64,000 nt of DNA from Chlorogloea purpurea SAG 13.99 (GCA_016903695.1 JADQBB010000013.1:32163-96162); one strand, 5' to 3'. Counted from the first letter of the stretch, positions 27,367-37,323 are shown. Notes: generated from the letters alone by a model not told the origin. Numbers and translations are program-made.

Positions 27367-27395
27367 AGCCTATTGTTAACACGATAGGCTTTTAT
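27367..27395. terminator. Terminator between convergent genes
   Basis: A 7-bp stem (27367-27373 with 27384-27390) is followed by TTTTATATAT. It is 8 bp after the stop of the PPEA-repeat gene, and serves that gene and probably the convergent ovoA-like gene. Confidence 0.65.
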
Positions 27396-28726
27396 ATATC
27401 CTGAGCGATGCGAAAGCCCGCGTGTTGGTAGAAGTTAGGACGGAACCAGTTACGATAATAAGGTAAAGCTGCTGTCCCATGAGTTACCCAAGCTCCTCCT
27501 AACAGCATCTTATGTTCTAGATCGAAATAAGGAGCGGAATAATCCTTATAAAGGTGATGGGGTTCAAAGCCTTGGAAGGGATTGAAGTTATCTCCCAACC
27601 ACTCCCAAACGTTGCCACGCAGGTCATAAATTCCTTGGCAGTTTTTAGCCTCACTCAACATTCCCACGGGGCTAGGCGAGCAAAATTTCAAGTTGAGATT
27701 ATACCTATCCGTATCGTCTACAGCTTTTTCACCATCGCCGTACACCAGTAAATTCCATTCGGCTTCTCCCATCAAACGCACTCCCTCACCTTGCGAGCGA
27801 CAGTACGCCATCGCTTCGTAATGATTAACTTCCACGGGCCAATCTAAAGGTAAGTCCATAATATCGAACATGGCCCGATATTGATAATTACCGTAATCAT
27901 CTACGAGCCAGAATTTAGGATATTTTACATTGTGAGCGTTTTTCCACCGCCAAGATCCTTCGTCCCAGTTATCTTGATTTTCATAACCCCCCTCGTCAAC
28001 GAATTTTTTAAATTCCCCGTTGGTGATCATGTATTGACTGACTCGGAATGGTTTAACTTTTACCCCGCGGCGGCCGTATTCATTGTCCCAGCCGTAGAGG
28101 GCACAGTCTTGGGGTTTACCGATTTCCACGTCTCCCCCCGCGATCGGAATCATCCTATTCACGGGGATTTCGCCGTGAGAAGGGGCATAATGCCAATCTC
28201 TAGGGCGTTGCAGATGGCTCACGGGTAATTGTCGCAGTAACATCGATGAAGTTTCAAAATGGATGCGCTGATGCTCTATGCCCATTATTAAGGCCCACAT
28301 AGGGTCATGGGGAGTGATAGGATGATTGAAAACACTGTTTTCGATCAGGGTTTTAATAACTTCATGAGCTTGGTTGCGGTATTGCCAAACCGGGGTTAGG
28401 GCCGGCCATTTAAGATTATGGGTTTTGGTTTTTAATTCATCGGCTGTTGTCGGATCTACACCCACACTAAACAGTAGTTCAAAATCCGAATTTAGTCTTT
28501 TCTCTAATAAATTGACCGCGATTAATTTATTAATATAAAATGCCGGGCAGTGACCTAAATAAAAAATTAAAGGGTTTCTTAATTTGTCGGGACTGTGATA
28601 AAATGTATCCTCGCCTATAATGGTCTTTAATAGGATAGATTCTAATTCCCAAGCGTTTTCAAAGTAATTTAGGATTGATTCTTTGGGACAGTTATCTAGT
28701 TGTAGGGCAGAAACAGCTTTCAGCAT
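27392..28726 (-). CDS. OvoA/EgtB-type non-haem iron sulfoxide synthase, no methyltransferase domain
   Basis: The 444-residue protein has a DinB-like N-terminal half with the iron-binding HxxxHxE motif (EHQRIHFETS) and a C-terminal formylglycine-generating-type domain (DLRGNVWEWLGDNF, LLGGAWVTHG, RNWFRPNFYQHAGFR). The segment VNRMIPIAGGDVEIGK and YGWDNEYGRR resembles OvoA (5-histidylcysteine sulfoxide synthase, ovothiol path) more than EgtB. OvoA usually carries a C-terminal SAM methyltransferase domain, which is absent here. It may make a sulfoxide intermediate of ovothiol- or ergothioneine-like thiols; the partner lyase and methyltransferase are not nearby. Confidence 0.8.
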   Translation of the reverse strand: MLKAVSALQLDNCPKESILNYFENAWELESILLKTIIGEDTFYHSPDKLRNPLIFYLGHCPAFYINKLIAVNLLEKRLNSDFELLFSVGVDPTTADELKTKTHNLKWPALTPVWQYRNQAHEVIKTLIENSVFNHPITPHDPMWALIMGIEHQRIHFETSSMLLRQLPVSHLQRPRDWHYAPSHGEIPVNRMIPIAGGDVEIGKPQDCALYGWDNEYGRRGVKVKPFRVSQYMITNGEFKKFVDEGGYENQDNWDEGSWRWKNAHNVKYPKFWLVDDYGNYQYRAMFDIMDLPLDWPVEVNHYEAMAYCRSQGEGVRLMGEAEWNLLVYGDGEKAVDDTDRYNLNLKFCSPSPVGMLSEAKNCQGIYDLRGNVWEWLGDNFNPFQGFEPHHLYKDYSAPYFDLEHKMLLGGAWVTHGTAALPYYRNWFRPNFYQHAGFRIAQDI

Positions 28727-28794
28727 TTTCTAGTTCGATCGGCTTTTAAAGCTATATTCTAACTCAATCACGACCGGGGATAGGCAGAGTTAGC

Positions 28795-29256
28795 TTATTT
28801 CGAGTTGGATTGGCGGATCATGAAATAACTTACCGATAAAGCTAAACTAGCGATCGCTAAAGCTATCAAGTCATCTTTGGCAAATTTGTTAGAGTCAAAA
28901 ATAATAATTTTTCTGGCGACGGCGATCAAAGCAGTAACCACGACTAATTCTACTTGAACTATATGTTTCTTCAAGTAAGCTGTAATATTCTCTAACAGTT
29001 CTAGGGCGATTAATATATTTAAAAATAAGCCGAATATTTCAATAAGAGTCTTGGTAAAAAGTCCTTTAGGTTCGAGGGTAAATAAGTCTCTAGAAAGGAT
29101 GACAATTAAATCTGCTAAAGATACGAGAATAACGATGATTAAAGCGATCGAGAGAACTTTAGAGACTAAGTTTTCTACTCCATGAATCGTTTTTATAAAT
29201 TTAGCGTCTTCAAATTGTCGGGCAACGATCGCAAAGATTTTTTTGATTTTTTCCAT
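28795..29256 (-). CDS. PsiE-family membrane protein
   Basis: From ATG 29256 the product has 153 residues; a GTG at 29280 would add eight. It contains four hydrophobic segments (about 35-55, 75-95, 105-120, 130-145) and the family motif LIALELLENITAYLKKHIVQVELV followed by VVTALIAVARKIII. PsiE was named as phosphate-starvation-inducible in E. coli, but its function is unknown. It is downstream of cmpD, after a hairpin terminator. Confidence 0.8.
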   Translation of the reverse strand: MEKIKKIFAIVARQFEDAKFIKTIHGVENLVSKVLSIALIIVILVSLADLIVILSRDLFTLEPKGLFTKTLIEIFGLFLNILIALELLENITAYLKKHIVQVELVVVTALIAVARKIIIFDSNKFAKDDLIALAIASLALSVSYFMIRQSNSK

Positions 29257-29280
29257 AATAAAAACTAGTTCCCACACCAA

Positions 29281-29304
29281 TAAAGGGCAGGCGATTCGCC
29301 TGCT
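29281..29304 (-). terminator. Terminator after cmpD
   Basis: A 7-bp G/C-rich stem (29287-29293 with 29297-29303, 3-nt loop) is followed on the minus strand by CCTTTATT. It is about 40 bp after the cmpD stop codon, ending the transporter operon. Confidence 0.65.
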
Positions 29305-29345
29305 CTAAAGAGGGAAATTTTTACTTCAATACCAGCAAATAGGGT

Positions 29346-30200
29346 TTATTCTACATCGTCGTGAGCGAAACGGTTGTAGAGGAAATCTAAAGCATAATTA
29401 CGGAGTTTGTAGTATTCCGGGTCTTCCATGATCCTTTCACGATCGCGGGGACGGGAAAAAGGAATATTGAGAACTTCGCCGATACTAGCCGCGGGGCCGT
29501 TGGTCATCATCACCAAACGGTCAGCGAGGAAGAGCGCCTCATCTATATCGTGGGTGATCATCAACACGGTGCAGCGCTTATCCTGCCAGATTTTCAATAA
29601 TTCTTCCTGTAATTCCTCTTTAGTAATAGCATCGAGAGCGCCGAAAGGTTCATCGAGAATTAATACTTCGGGACGGATGGAGAGGGCGCGGGCGATAGAA
29701 ACCCGTTGTTTCATACCACCGGAAATCTGGGTCGGTTTTTTATCCATCGCTTCCGTTAAACCCACCATAGCGAGATGTTCTCTCACTACAGCACGCTTTT
29801 GAGCTTCGGGAGCGCTCGGACTAACCGCGTCAACGGCGAGATAAACGTTTTCAAATACGGTCAACCAGGGTAACAGAGCGTAGTTCTGGAATACTACCAT
29901 GCGATCGGGCCCCGGCTTGGTGATTTGCTTACCGTTAACCGTCACCTGGCCGCTCGTGGGGGTAGCAAAACCGGACACCATATTTAACAGGGTAGATTTA
30001 CCACAACCAGAGTGACCGATCACACAGATAAATTCCCCCTCTTTAACGCTAAGGTTCACGTTTTCTAAAACGGTGTAGGGGCCTCTACTCGTTTTATAAA
30101 CTTTCCCCACGTTCTCGATCGAGACGAAAGCTTCTTGATGGGGGTGGGGGTGTTCTTTAAATTGTATGGAAGTTTGTTGCTCGCTTTTGGTGGTGTACAT
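29346..30200 (-). CDS. cmpD: Bicarbonate ABC transporter ATP-binding protein CmpD
   Basis: The 284-residue ABC ATPase has Walker A GHSGCGKST, signature ISGGMKQR and Walker B VLILDEPFGALD. It belongs to the NrtD/SsuB/TauB group. As the last gene of the cmpA-cmpB-cmpC-cmpD order it is the one-domain ATPase that pairs with CmpC. By itself it cannot be told from NrtD; the assignment comes from cmpA in the operon. Confidence 0.85.
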   Translation of the reverse strand: MYTTKSEQQTSIQFKEHPHPHQEAFVSIENVGKVYKTSRGPYTVLENVNLSVKEGEFICVIGHSGCGKSTLLNMVSGFATPTSGQVTVNGKQITKPGPDRMVVFQNYALLPWLTVFENVYLAVDAVSPSAPEAQKRAVVREHLAMVGLTEAMDKKPTQISGGMKQRVSIARALSIRPEVLILDEPFGALDAITKEELQEELLKIWQDKRCTVLMITHDIDEALFLADRLVMMTNGPAASIGEVLNIPFSRPRDRERIMEDPEYYKLRNYALDFLYNRFAHDDVE

Positions 30201-30268
30201 CGTTTTCCTTATTTAATTTGTTATGGGGAAAGATTTTATCGAGCGGGGGGATTTCTCCCCCTGACGCT

Positions 30269-32278
30269 CTAAGCTACTTGACTAACGACGGGACGATTAT
30301 CGATGTGAACTTCAGCCATGGTGACATTCGATTTAATCTTCAAGTTATTGAGATAACCGATCGGGTCTTCCGCGTCGAATTCCACTTCGTCAAAGAGGCG
30401 AATCGGGTTGCGGCGGTACTTAATATCACCCAATCCTAATTCGCGGGCGGCGGTACTGAATACACCTACACGACAGACGCGCTCTAAAATTTCTACCCAG
30501 TTGCGGGGGAAAGGAATATGCCCCCAGCGGGCCATTTGAGTCATCATCCATAAATGTTCAGTACGACTGGGGCGATTCACTCCCTCACCGTAGAATAAGT
30601 GATGCGCGTATTCTCGCATAGGTTGGTCAAGGCTACAAGTTTGAGAGTCGGGGTCTCCTAATTGAATGTAGTCTATATTGGTACTTAAATACTTACGATC
30701 AGCCAGCAAGTGGCGTATTTCCTCGGCGTTATTTTCATCAGCACAATAGCGACAGGCTTCGAGAAGAGCTTTTACTAAAGCAACGTGAGTATTGGGGTAA
30801 GTATTCGCCCAGTCTTCTCTAACACCGAGAACTTTACCTGGATGTCCCTGCCAGATTTCCAAGTCGGTGGCGACGGTATAGCCCGCGCCTTCCATTGCCG
30901 CTCTCAAGTTCCAAGGCTCACCCACACAGTAACCGTCGATGCTACCCGATTTAAGATCCGCTACCATTTGCGCGGGGGGGATGGTTTCTAAATGTACATC
31001 GGTGTCCGGGTCGATTCCCGAAGCGGCTAACCAATAGCGCAACAGGATGTTGTGCATGGAGGAGGGGTGGACTATCCCGAAGATGTGACGTGAGTCGGCG
31101 GATTCTAACAGCATTCTCTTTAAGGAAGTACCGTTAACTATGCCTTGCTCGTAAAACTTCTTGGAAAGAGTCACGCCGTTGCCGTTACGGGTCATGGTTA
31201 AAGCGCTTACCATCGGTATGGGCTGTTCTTGATGACCGCCCGCGGTTAACCAGGTGGGCATTCCCGATGGCATTTGGGCCGCGTCTAAATAGCCGCCGTT
31301 GATACCATCGACGATGCCGCGCCAACTGGTTTCCCTTACCAGACTTACTTCATCGAGTCCGTGTTTGGTGAAGAATCCTTTCTCTTGAGCTACTACCAGG
31401 GGCGCACTGGCGGTTAAAGGTACGAAACCGATTTCTAGATTGATTTTCTCTAAGCCGTGACGGGCGACCGCAACTGTCTTCCGGGCCCGCAGTTTCTTGA
31501 TCCGTTTCTGCTGGTTGAGGAAGTAGATGATCTCGCTGCGGAGGCTGTAGTAACTGGGGTGGCTCACTACTTCCATGCGTTTGCGGGGGCGCGGAATATC
31601 TACTTCGAGGATGCCACCGATTTTGGACGCGGGGCCGTTGGTGAGCATGACGATCCGATCGGACAGTAACACCGCTTCGTCCACGTCGTGAGTCACCATC
31701 ACCGAGGTCATTTGGTATTCTTCACACAGTTTCATCAACTGTTCCTGTAAGTTACCTCTGGTGAGCGCGTCTAAGGCTCCGAAAGGTTCGTCTAACAGTA
31801 ATACTTTGGGGCGGATGGCGAGGGCACGAGCGATCGCTACCCGTTGTTTCATCCCTCCCGATAATTCTTTCGGTCTTTTATCTACTGCGTGGCGCAGGTT
31901 AACCAGATCTATATATTTTTCTACTTCCTGTTGACGCTCTTTTTCCGAGAGACCCGTCAATACTTCATTGACGGCGAGGGAGATATTTTCTTTCACCGTT
32001 AACCAGGGCAGGAGAGAGTAGTTCTGGAAGACTACCATGCGATCGGGCCCAGGCTTTTTAATCTGTTGCCCTTCCAGAGTCACCACGCCTTCGGTGGGTA
32101 AATCTAAGCCCGCGATCATGTTCAGCAAAGTCGATTTACCACAACCGGAGTGACCGATCAAGGAAACGAATTCGCCTTTCTTGATTTGTAAATCGATTCC
32201 CTTGAGGGCTACATATTCACCGCCGCCAGTTAGAGAGAATACTTTATCTATATTGTCTACCGCTACAAATAAGCTCAT
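30269..32278 (-). CDS. cmpC: Bicarbonate ABC transporter ATPase fused to a binding domain, CmpC
   Basis: The 669-residue fusion has an N-terminal ABC ATPase (about 1-255; GHSGCGKST, LSGGMKQR, LLLDEPFGALD) joined by a linker to a C-terminal domain similar to CmpA/NrtA (about 285-655; IGFVPLTASAPLVVAQEKGFF, YCVGEPWNLRAA). In CmpC and NrtC this C-terminal domain is thought to regulate transport by sensing substrate in the cytoplasm. It lies 68 bp upstream of cmpD and 74 bp downstream of cmpB. Confidence 0.88.
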   Translation of the reverse strand: MSLFVAVDNIDKVFSLTGGGEYVALKGIDLQIKKGEFVSLIGHSGCGKSTLLNMIAGLDLPTEGVVTLEGQQIKKPGPDRMVVFQNYSLLPWLTVKENISLAVNEVLTGLSEKERQQEVEKYIDLVNLRHAVDKRPKELSGGMKQRVAIARALAIRPKVLLLDEPFGALDALTRGNLQEQLMKLCEEYQMTSVMVTHDVDEAVLLSDRIVMLTNGPASKIGGILEVDIPRPRKRMEVVSHPSYYSLRSEIIYFLNQQKRIKKLRARKTVAVARHGLEKINLEIGFVPLTASAPLVVAQEKGFFTKHGLDEVSLVRETSWRGIVDGINGGYLDAAQMPSGMPTWLTAGGHQEQPIPMVSALTMTRNGNGVTLSKKFYEQGIVNGTSLKRMLLESADSRHIFGIVHPSSMHNILLRYWLAASGIDPDTDVHLETIPPAQMVADLKSGSIDGYCVGEPWNLRAAMEGAGYTVATDLEIWQGHPGKVLGVREDWANTYPNTHVALVKALLEACRYCADENNAEEIRHLLADRKYLSTNIDYIQLGDPDSQTCSLDQPMREYAHHLFYGEGVNRPSRTEHLWMMTQMARWGHIPFPRNWVEILERVCRVGVFSTAARELGLGDIKYRRNPIRLFDEVEFDAEDPIGYLNNLKIKSNVTMAEVHIDNRPVVSQVA

Positions 32279-32352
32279 TATTTTCTGTCCTTTATCATTA
32301 TTTTGTTATAAGCCCAGGCAAAAGCTATACTGCTTACTTTTGCCCTTGGTTA

Positions 32353-33183
32353 TTATTCGCCTGGAGCGATCAAAGTTTGAATCCAAGCTACTAGTCTGTC
32401 CAGTATTAAACCTACTGCGCCGATATACATCAGGGCGAGAATAATATCGCTGATGTAGTTATTTTGGTAAGAATCCCAAATGAAGAAGCCGATACCTACA
32501 ATACCAGACATAACGATTTCTGCCGCGATAATCGCTAACCATGCTAAACCGATAGCGATTCTCAATCCGGTGAAAATGTAAGGTAAAGCGGAAGGAATTA
32601 AAATTTTAAAGAAGAACTTCTGGTTAGATAACTGCAAGACTTGTTTAACGTTTAAATAGTCTTGGGGTATCTGTTGTACACCGACAGTGGTGTTAATTAA
32701 AATCGGCCATACCGCTGTGATGAAAATTACAAATAGTGCAGCCGGTGCGTTCTGTTGTAAAGCCGCCAAGGATAGAGGAACCCACGCCAGAGGAGGAACT
32801 GTTCTTAAAAATTGGAATAAAGGGTCTAAAGCTTTGTTGAGGAAAGGATTCAATCCTATTAAAATTCCTACACCGATACCAACTATCGCAGCCATTGAGT
32901 AACCGATCATTACCCTTTGTAGACTCGCCATCGTCTGCCAGAACAGTCCTTTATCCGTACCACCACGATCGAAGAAAGGATACATTAAATAGGTACGGGT
33001 ACGCTCGTTAGTGATCAGATCCGATGGGGGGGGTAATTTGATCAATCCGATCGAAGAAACTAATTGCCACACGAGCAAAAATCCGAGAATACCTAAAATA
33101 GGAGGAATTATATCTCCCGAATGCTTCTTCCAGAACTTACTTAAATCAAAACCACTATTTTTAACTTTTACCGCTGTTGCCAT
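32353..33183 (-). CDS. cmpB: Bicarbonate ABC transporter permease CmpB
   Basis: The 276-residue protein has six or seven hydrophobic segments and the EAA-type loop RIAIGLAWLAIIAAEIVMSG of the NrtB/SsuC/TauC family. It forms the membrane channel of the transporter. The segment GIVGIGFFIWDSYQNNY is typical of Cmp/Nrt permeases. It lies between cmpA (132-bp gap, probably holding an mRNA hairpin or processing site) and cmpC. Confidence 0.88.
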   Translation of the reverse strand: MATAVKVKNSGFDLSKFWKKHSGDIIPPILGILGFLLVWQLVSSIGLIKLPPPSDLITNERTRTYLMYPFFDRGGTDKGLFWQTMASLQRVMIGYSMAAIVGIGVGILIGLNPFLNKALDPLFQFLRTVPPLAWVPLSLAALQQNAPAALFVIFITAVWPILINTTVGVQQIPQDYLNVKQVLQLSNQKFFFKILIPSALPYIFTGLRIAIGLAWLAIIAAEIVMSGIVGIGFFIWDSYQNNYISDIILALMYIGAVGLILDRLVAWIQTLIAPGE

Positions 33184-33314
33184 TTTGCCGTTTTCCTTGC
33201 TTTACGAGAACTTAATAAATGATACTTTGCTTTTGGATTGATTATTCTCAATAGCTTAACCGAAGTTGTGGGAAAAGTCTAGAAGAAAATCGATTTTTCT
33301 AGACTTTTTCGTGA

Positions 33315-34691
33315 TTAAATTTTCTTGATAGCGAGACTATCTAAATAAGCTTGAGGATTTTCAGGATCGAACACTTTTCCGTCGAAGAATGTTTCCTTGC
33401 CTCTGGAGGTGCTAGCGGGAATATCCGCTGCAGCTACACCCAATTCTTTCGCTGCTTCTTTCCAGAGATCTTCGCGGTTAACTTTATCGATCGTCGCTTT
33501 GGCGTTAGCTAAAGTATCTTTAGGTAAGAAGCCCCAGCGCACGCTCTCGGTTAAGAACCAGAGGTCGTGGCTCTTATAAGGATAGGACACACTACCGCGA
33601 CCATCTTTCCAGTACATTACGGTCTTCTTGATGTCCTTGACTTCCGGCTTGTTATCGCCCATCTTATAGTCACCTTTGAAAGGCCCGGCGAGAATCTCCG
33701 GTTTCAGGTTGAAGTAAGCGGGTTTAGCGAGAATTTTCGCCATTTCTTCCCGGTTTTCCTGTTTATCGCACCACTGTTGAGCTTCCATGATCGCCATTAA
33801 CAGCGCTTTAGTAGCTTTCGGGTTTTTATCTACCCAGTCGGCACGAATGGCTAAATATTCTTCCGGGTGGTCGGGCCAAATATCGGCGGTCAGAGCGGCT
33901 AGGAAGCCGATACCATCACCTACGATACGATAAGGCCAAGGGTCGCCCGTACTGAAACCATCCATGCTGCCGGTTTTCATGTTGGCTACGGTTTGGGCTG
34001 CCGGTACGGTTAAAAGGTTCACGTCTTGATCGGGGTTAATCCCCGCTGCGGCTAACCAGTAACGTACCCAAAGATCTTGGTTGGCTTTGGGGAAGGTGTA
34101 AGCTAATTTAAAAGGTGTATTCGCTTTCTTTAACCCTTGGATGTAATCTTTAGCACCCTTGAGATCTAAGCCGATATTTTTGCCTTCGTGTTTGTTTGCG
34201 ATCGCAATCCCGTTACCTTGGGTATTTAATTGCACCAACACGTACATGGGGATTTTATTGTTATTTTTGGTGATCAAACCCTCGCTGATCATATAAGGCA
34301 TGGGCATTTGCCACTGTCCGCCATCGATACCACCACCGGCGGAACCGATTTCCACGTTATCCCGCGCCGCGCCCCAGTTAGCTTGTTTGGCCACTTCTAC
34401 ATCGGCCATACCGTGTTTGGCGAAAAATCCTTTTTCTTTGGCGATAATTAAAGGAGCTGATTCTACAATGGGAATAAAACCCAATTTGATCGCCGTGGTT
34501 TCTACCGCACCCGCAGCCGCGGTCGGTGCGGCAGGAGAAGCACCTGCATCCGCCGGACTAGCGGCGGTCGTCGTGCCGCCCGTATTGGAGGCCGTATCCG
34601 TGGGAGGATTACCACAAGCTTTTAAAACTAAGGCTCCTGCCGCCGATACCGTGGCGGTTGTTAAAAATTTTCTTCTGGAAAAGTTAGACAT
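33315..34691 (-). CDS. cmpA: Bicarbonate-binding lipoprotein CmpA
   Basis: From ATG 34691 (AGGAG 6 bp upstream) the 458-residue protein begins with a twin-arginine-like SRRKF segment and lipobox region ALVLKACGN, so it is a lipid-anchored periplasmic binding protein. Several segments match CmpA as I recall it more closely than Nrt[43 protein letters not shown] and [14 protein letters not shown]. NrtA has CVGEPWP in place of TGDPWP. This supports high-affinity HCO3- uptake (BCT1) under low CO2. No nirA or narB is adjacent, which also argues against a nitrate operon. Nitrate specificity is not fully excluded. Confidence 0.82.
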   Translation of the reverse strand: MSNFSRRKFLTTATVSAAGALVLKACGNPPTDTASNTGGTTTAASPADAGASPAAPTAAAGAVETTAIKLGFIPIVESAPLIIAKEKGFFAKHGMADVEVAKQANWGAARDNVEIGSAGGGIDGGQWQMPMPYMISEGLITKNNNKIPMYVLVQLNTQGNGIAIANKHEGKNIGLDLKGAKDYIQGLKKANTPFKLAYTFPKANQDLWVRYWLAAAGINPDQDVNLLTVPAAQTVANMKTGSMDGFSTGDPWPYRIVGDGIGFLAALTADIWPDHPEEYLAIRADWVDKNPKATKALLMAIMEAQQWCDKQENREEMAKILAKPAYFNLKPEILAGPFKGDYKMGDNKPEVKDIKKTVMYWKDGRGSVSYPYKSHDLWFLTESVRWGFLPKDTLANAKATIDKVNREDLWKEAAKELGVAAADIPASTSRGKETFFDGKVFDPENPQAYLDSLAIKKI

Positions 34692-35220
34692 AAAGACTCC
34701 TACTCGCCTTTTCACCGTGATTGAACTAAGATATGCGCCACTTACACGCTAAATTTCGCCAAACCCCATCGAGAAAACGGTTTGACCCATTTTCCATAAA
34801 AAGTAGCATTGAAATTTAGCTATGGAATAGTTATGGTTGATTGAACTTAATAAATAAGTGTACCCGAATTTGGAAAAAATAATTAATTTTATCCATCGGT
34901 TTACAAACAAAAATTTAATTTGATCGATAAGGATTAATTAAGAGTATTGATTTCTCTACCGTCTAGGGTTTTTAAACTATCGCTGTCATTGACTTATATC
35001 AATGAGCGCAATTGACCGAGTATTAATACTCAGAAGAGTATAGAAAAAATTATGGATTAACATAGATTAAAATCTATGAGTAGCACCGAAACCAATACAA
35101 ACGCCTTAGCGGTCATAAGTATTTTTTATCTCCAGTGGCGCAATTTTCCTAAACACATTGTTTGAAGAAACTATATACTTGTGAGTCAGGTCTATAGTGG
35201 ACACAATTAACTAGGGCATT
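34692..35220. promoter_or_regulatory. Divergent control region upstream of cmpA
   Basis: No gene was seen in these 529 bp. They hold three palindromes: 34986-35005 (TCATTGA, 6-nt spacer, TCAATGA), 35018-35031 (14-bp perfect) and 35061-35078 (arms of 8, 2-nt spacer). TTA-N8-TAA at 35057-35070 fits the CmpR (LysR-type) consensus as I know it. TTGA-N6-TCAA within the first palindrome also resembles a CRP/FNR-family site. No GTA-N8-TAC (NtcA) site was found. Confidence 0.5.
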
Positions 35221-36603
35221 ATGCTTTCTGTTCTCTCTTCGATTTTATTAGCGCAAGCCACATCCGTATTACCAACGACTGAAAGGCAGTTTGTAACTCA
35301 GTACCAAGAGATTCGCACTCTGCCAGGACAATTGGACGATGTGATGGTATTCAATAGCAATAGTCCCGAAGTAGTTCAGTCGGAAGGTATTCTACTATCA
35401 ACTTTTCCATCAGCCGGGAAAAAATTTCCGGTGGCTCATCTTAATCAAGCTCTAAAAGGAAGATTCGACGTATTCACCCATCATATCGCTCGCCCCGCTC
35501 AACCGGAAAGGACTCTCTATCAAGGTTTATTAATACACAATCCCACCTCTAAAGTGATAGTCGTCAAGATATTGCAAGGCATTACTTACTTGACTTCTCC
35601 CGATGCCCCATTTATAGAACTACCTCCTCAATTAGAAGACCCCAGCGGTAGAATCTATTCCGGCCCAGGCTCAAGATTAATGAGCGATATTTTGCGACGG
35701 AGAAATCTGCCTCAATTCCCCAGTCAGATCGTCGTGCCGCCCAGGGAAAGTAGAATGTTATTCAATCTGGCCATACCGAGAAGTAGCGCTCGTTCCACCT
35801 TCATACGTTTATATAGCAGCGGGCCGGTTTACATGGCGAATATGTCCATGTACGAAGTAGGGCAAAAGACCGAAGTGGACGGTAGTACCATAGAAACCGA
35901 GCGTGCCCCCTCGATCGAAGAATGGCGCGCTTTATTAATCAACGGCCGGTTAGTGGCACCGAGGGATTTAGCCCCCACTCCCCCTGAAAAACTCACCGCC
36001 GATGGCAAAAAAATTTATGGCAGGGTAGCGGGCGTTTCGGTCGGATCTGAATGGATAGCCCGTATAGTTGACCCCTTGGGTGGTTCTAGTTTAACCATCC
36101 CTAAAGTTGGACAGGCTTACGCTTACCCTCTCAGTACCGTGACCGCGGCTACTTTCGGCACTCAACAGATCCAAAGTGCCCCGATGTTGGTGCGGTATCC
36201 CGATACGGCTTTACGGGCCCACGGTAATTATGCGGTTCATTATAATTTGAATCTTCCCCTCTACAATAATACCGATCGCACTCAGATCGTCACCCTGGCG
36301 ATTCAGACTCCCCTCAAGGAGGAAGATTTTCGCGATCGTTTATTTTTTATCGAACCGGTGCAGGGGCCAGTATTTTTCCGGGGGGCCGTGCGAGTAACCT
36401 ACCGCAATATCTACGGGCGTACTCAAGAGCGTTATTTCCACCTAGTTCAACGTCAGGGACAGCAGGGGAATCCTTTAGTCAATGTGGAAATACCACCGGG
36501 GGAAGTAAAAGAGGTGAATCTCGATTTTCTTTATCCCCCCGATGCTACGCCCCCTCAAGTTCTCAGTATCAAAACCGCAGAACGAGATCAAGCTAATAGA
36601 TAA
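35221..36603 (+). CDS. DUF3370 domain-containing protein
   Basis: The 460-residue protein has a short hydrophobic N-terminus (LSVLSSILLAQATS), consistent with a signal peptide, then beta-rich sequence with the DUF3370 motifs (LPGQLDDVMVFNSN, HHIARPAQPERTLYQGLLIHN, VVPPRESRMLFNLAIPRSSA). The family is limited to cyanobacteria and its function is unknown; the signal suggests an envelope location. It is divergent from cmpA. Confidence 0.85.
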   Translation: MLSVLSSILLAQATSVLPTTERQFVTQYQEIRTLPGQLDDVMVFNSNSPEVVQSEGILLSTFPSAGKKFPVAHLNQALKGRFDVFTHHIARPAQPERTLYQGLLIHNPTSKVIVVKILQGITYLTSPDAPFIELPPQLEDPSGRIYSGPGSRLMSDILRRRNLPQFPSQIVVPPRESRMLFNLAIPRSSARSTFIRLYSSGPVYMANMSMYEVGQKTEVDGSTIETERAPSIEEWRALLINGRLVAPRDLAPTPPEKLTADGKKIYGRVAGVSVGSEWIARIVDPLGGSSLTIPKVGQAYAYPLSTVTAATFGTQQIQSAPMLVRYPDTALRAHGNYAVHYNLNLPLYNNTDRTQIVTLAIQTPLKEEDFRDRLFFIEPVQGPVFFRGAVRVTYRNIYGRTQERYFHLVQRQGQQGNPLVNVEIPPGEVKEVNLDFLYPPDATPPQVLSIKTAERDQANR

Positions 36604-36606
36604 TTT

Positions 36607-37323
36607 CTAGGGCTTGACCACCATTTCCCCCAAACAATCAATTCTCCCTGCATCTAAGGTGAGATTTTTAATGTTTACATCTTCGCCCAAGTCTACCGTG
36701 AAAGGGTTTAGATTAACTTTAGACCAGTGATTTAATCCGGTTATTTTTTGAGGATAAATAATTAGAGCATTTTCTGAAAGCAACTGCAATCTCGCTTCTA
36801 TTTTTAAAGGAAAATAATAATCGTGATTATCATTTAAATTCCCCGATATAGTAAATTTTTCCGAGTTTAATTGCACTTTTTCCCAATTAGTTCTATAGTT
36901 TTCTAGCTCTTGGCGAATATCGAATAAACCATTGGATTCTAAGAGCATGATCAGGAGATCGGTAAAAGCATTAGAGAGAATAAAAGAAGAAACAGAATTA
37001 TTCAAATCGGATTCTTCTATTTTCACCTCACCGGCTAGACGAATCGGTTCGAGAATTTTCAAGGGTTTTCCCCGCAAGATCTGACCGATATTAAGACGGA
37101 TATTCTCCGCCTGTACCTGGGTTAAACCTAAGTGTAAACCTTGATAGATAGCTTTTTCACAACCGAGACGAACAGCGGGGATATAGCCGCGGAGAATTTG
37201 ACGATCGTGTCCTTGAATATGTAATTGCATCGCCTCCGTATGTTGTACTTGAGACTTTAACCACAAACGGACAGCAGGGGATAAAACCTTGCTAATAATA
37301 TCACTCTGTGTATTGATCCACAT
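36607..37323 (-). CDS. DUF2993 (LmeA-like) protein
   Basis: The 238-residue protein matches DUF2993: ISKVLSPAVRLWLKSQV near the start, LTQVQAENIRLNIGQIL, then alternating beta strands (IRLAGEVKIEESDLN, LLSENALIIYPQK). LmeA of mycobacteria binds phosphatidylinositol, so lipid binding is possible. It converges on the DUF3370 gene with a 3-bp gap. Confidence 0.8.
   Translation of the reverse strand: MWINTQSDIISKVLSPAVRLWLKSQVQHTEAMQLHIQGHDRQILRGYIPAVRLGCEKAIYQGLHLGLTQVQAENIRLNIGQILRGKPLKILEPIRLAGEVKIEESDLNNSVSSFILSNAFTDLLIMLLESNGLFDIRQELENYRTNWEKVQLNSEKFTISGNLNDNHDYYFPLKIEARLQLLSENALIIYPQKITGLNHWSKVNLNPFTVDLGEDVNIKNLTLDAGRIDCLGEMVVKP

Noticed and set aside
34692..35220. NtcA-type control of the transporter operon
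   Set aside because: I looked for GTA-N8-TAC and found only GTA-N10-TAC (near 34944), which does not fit.
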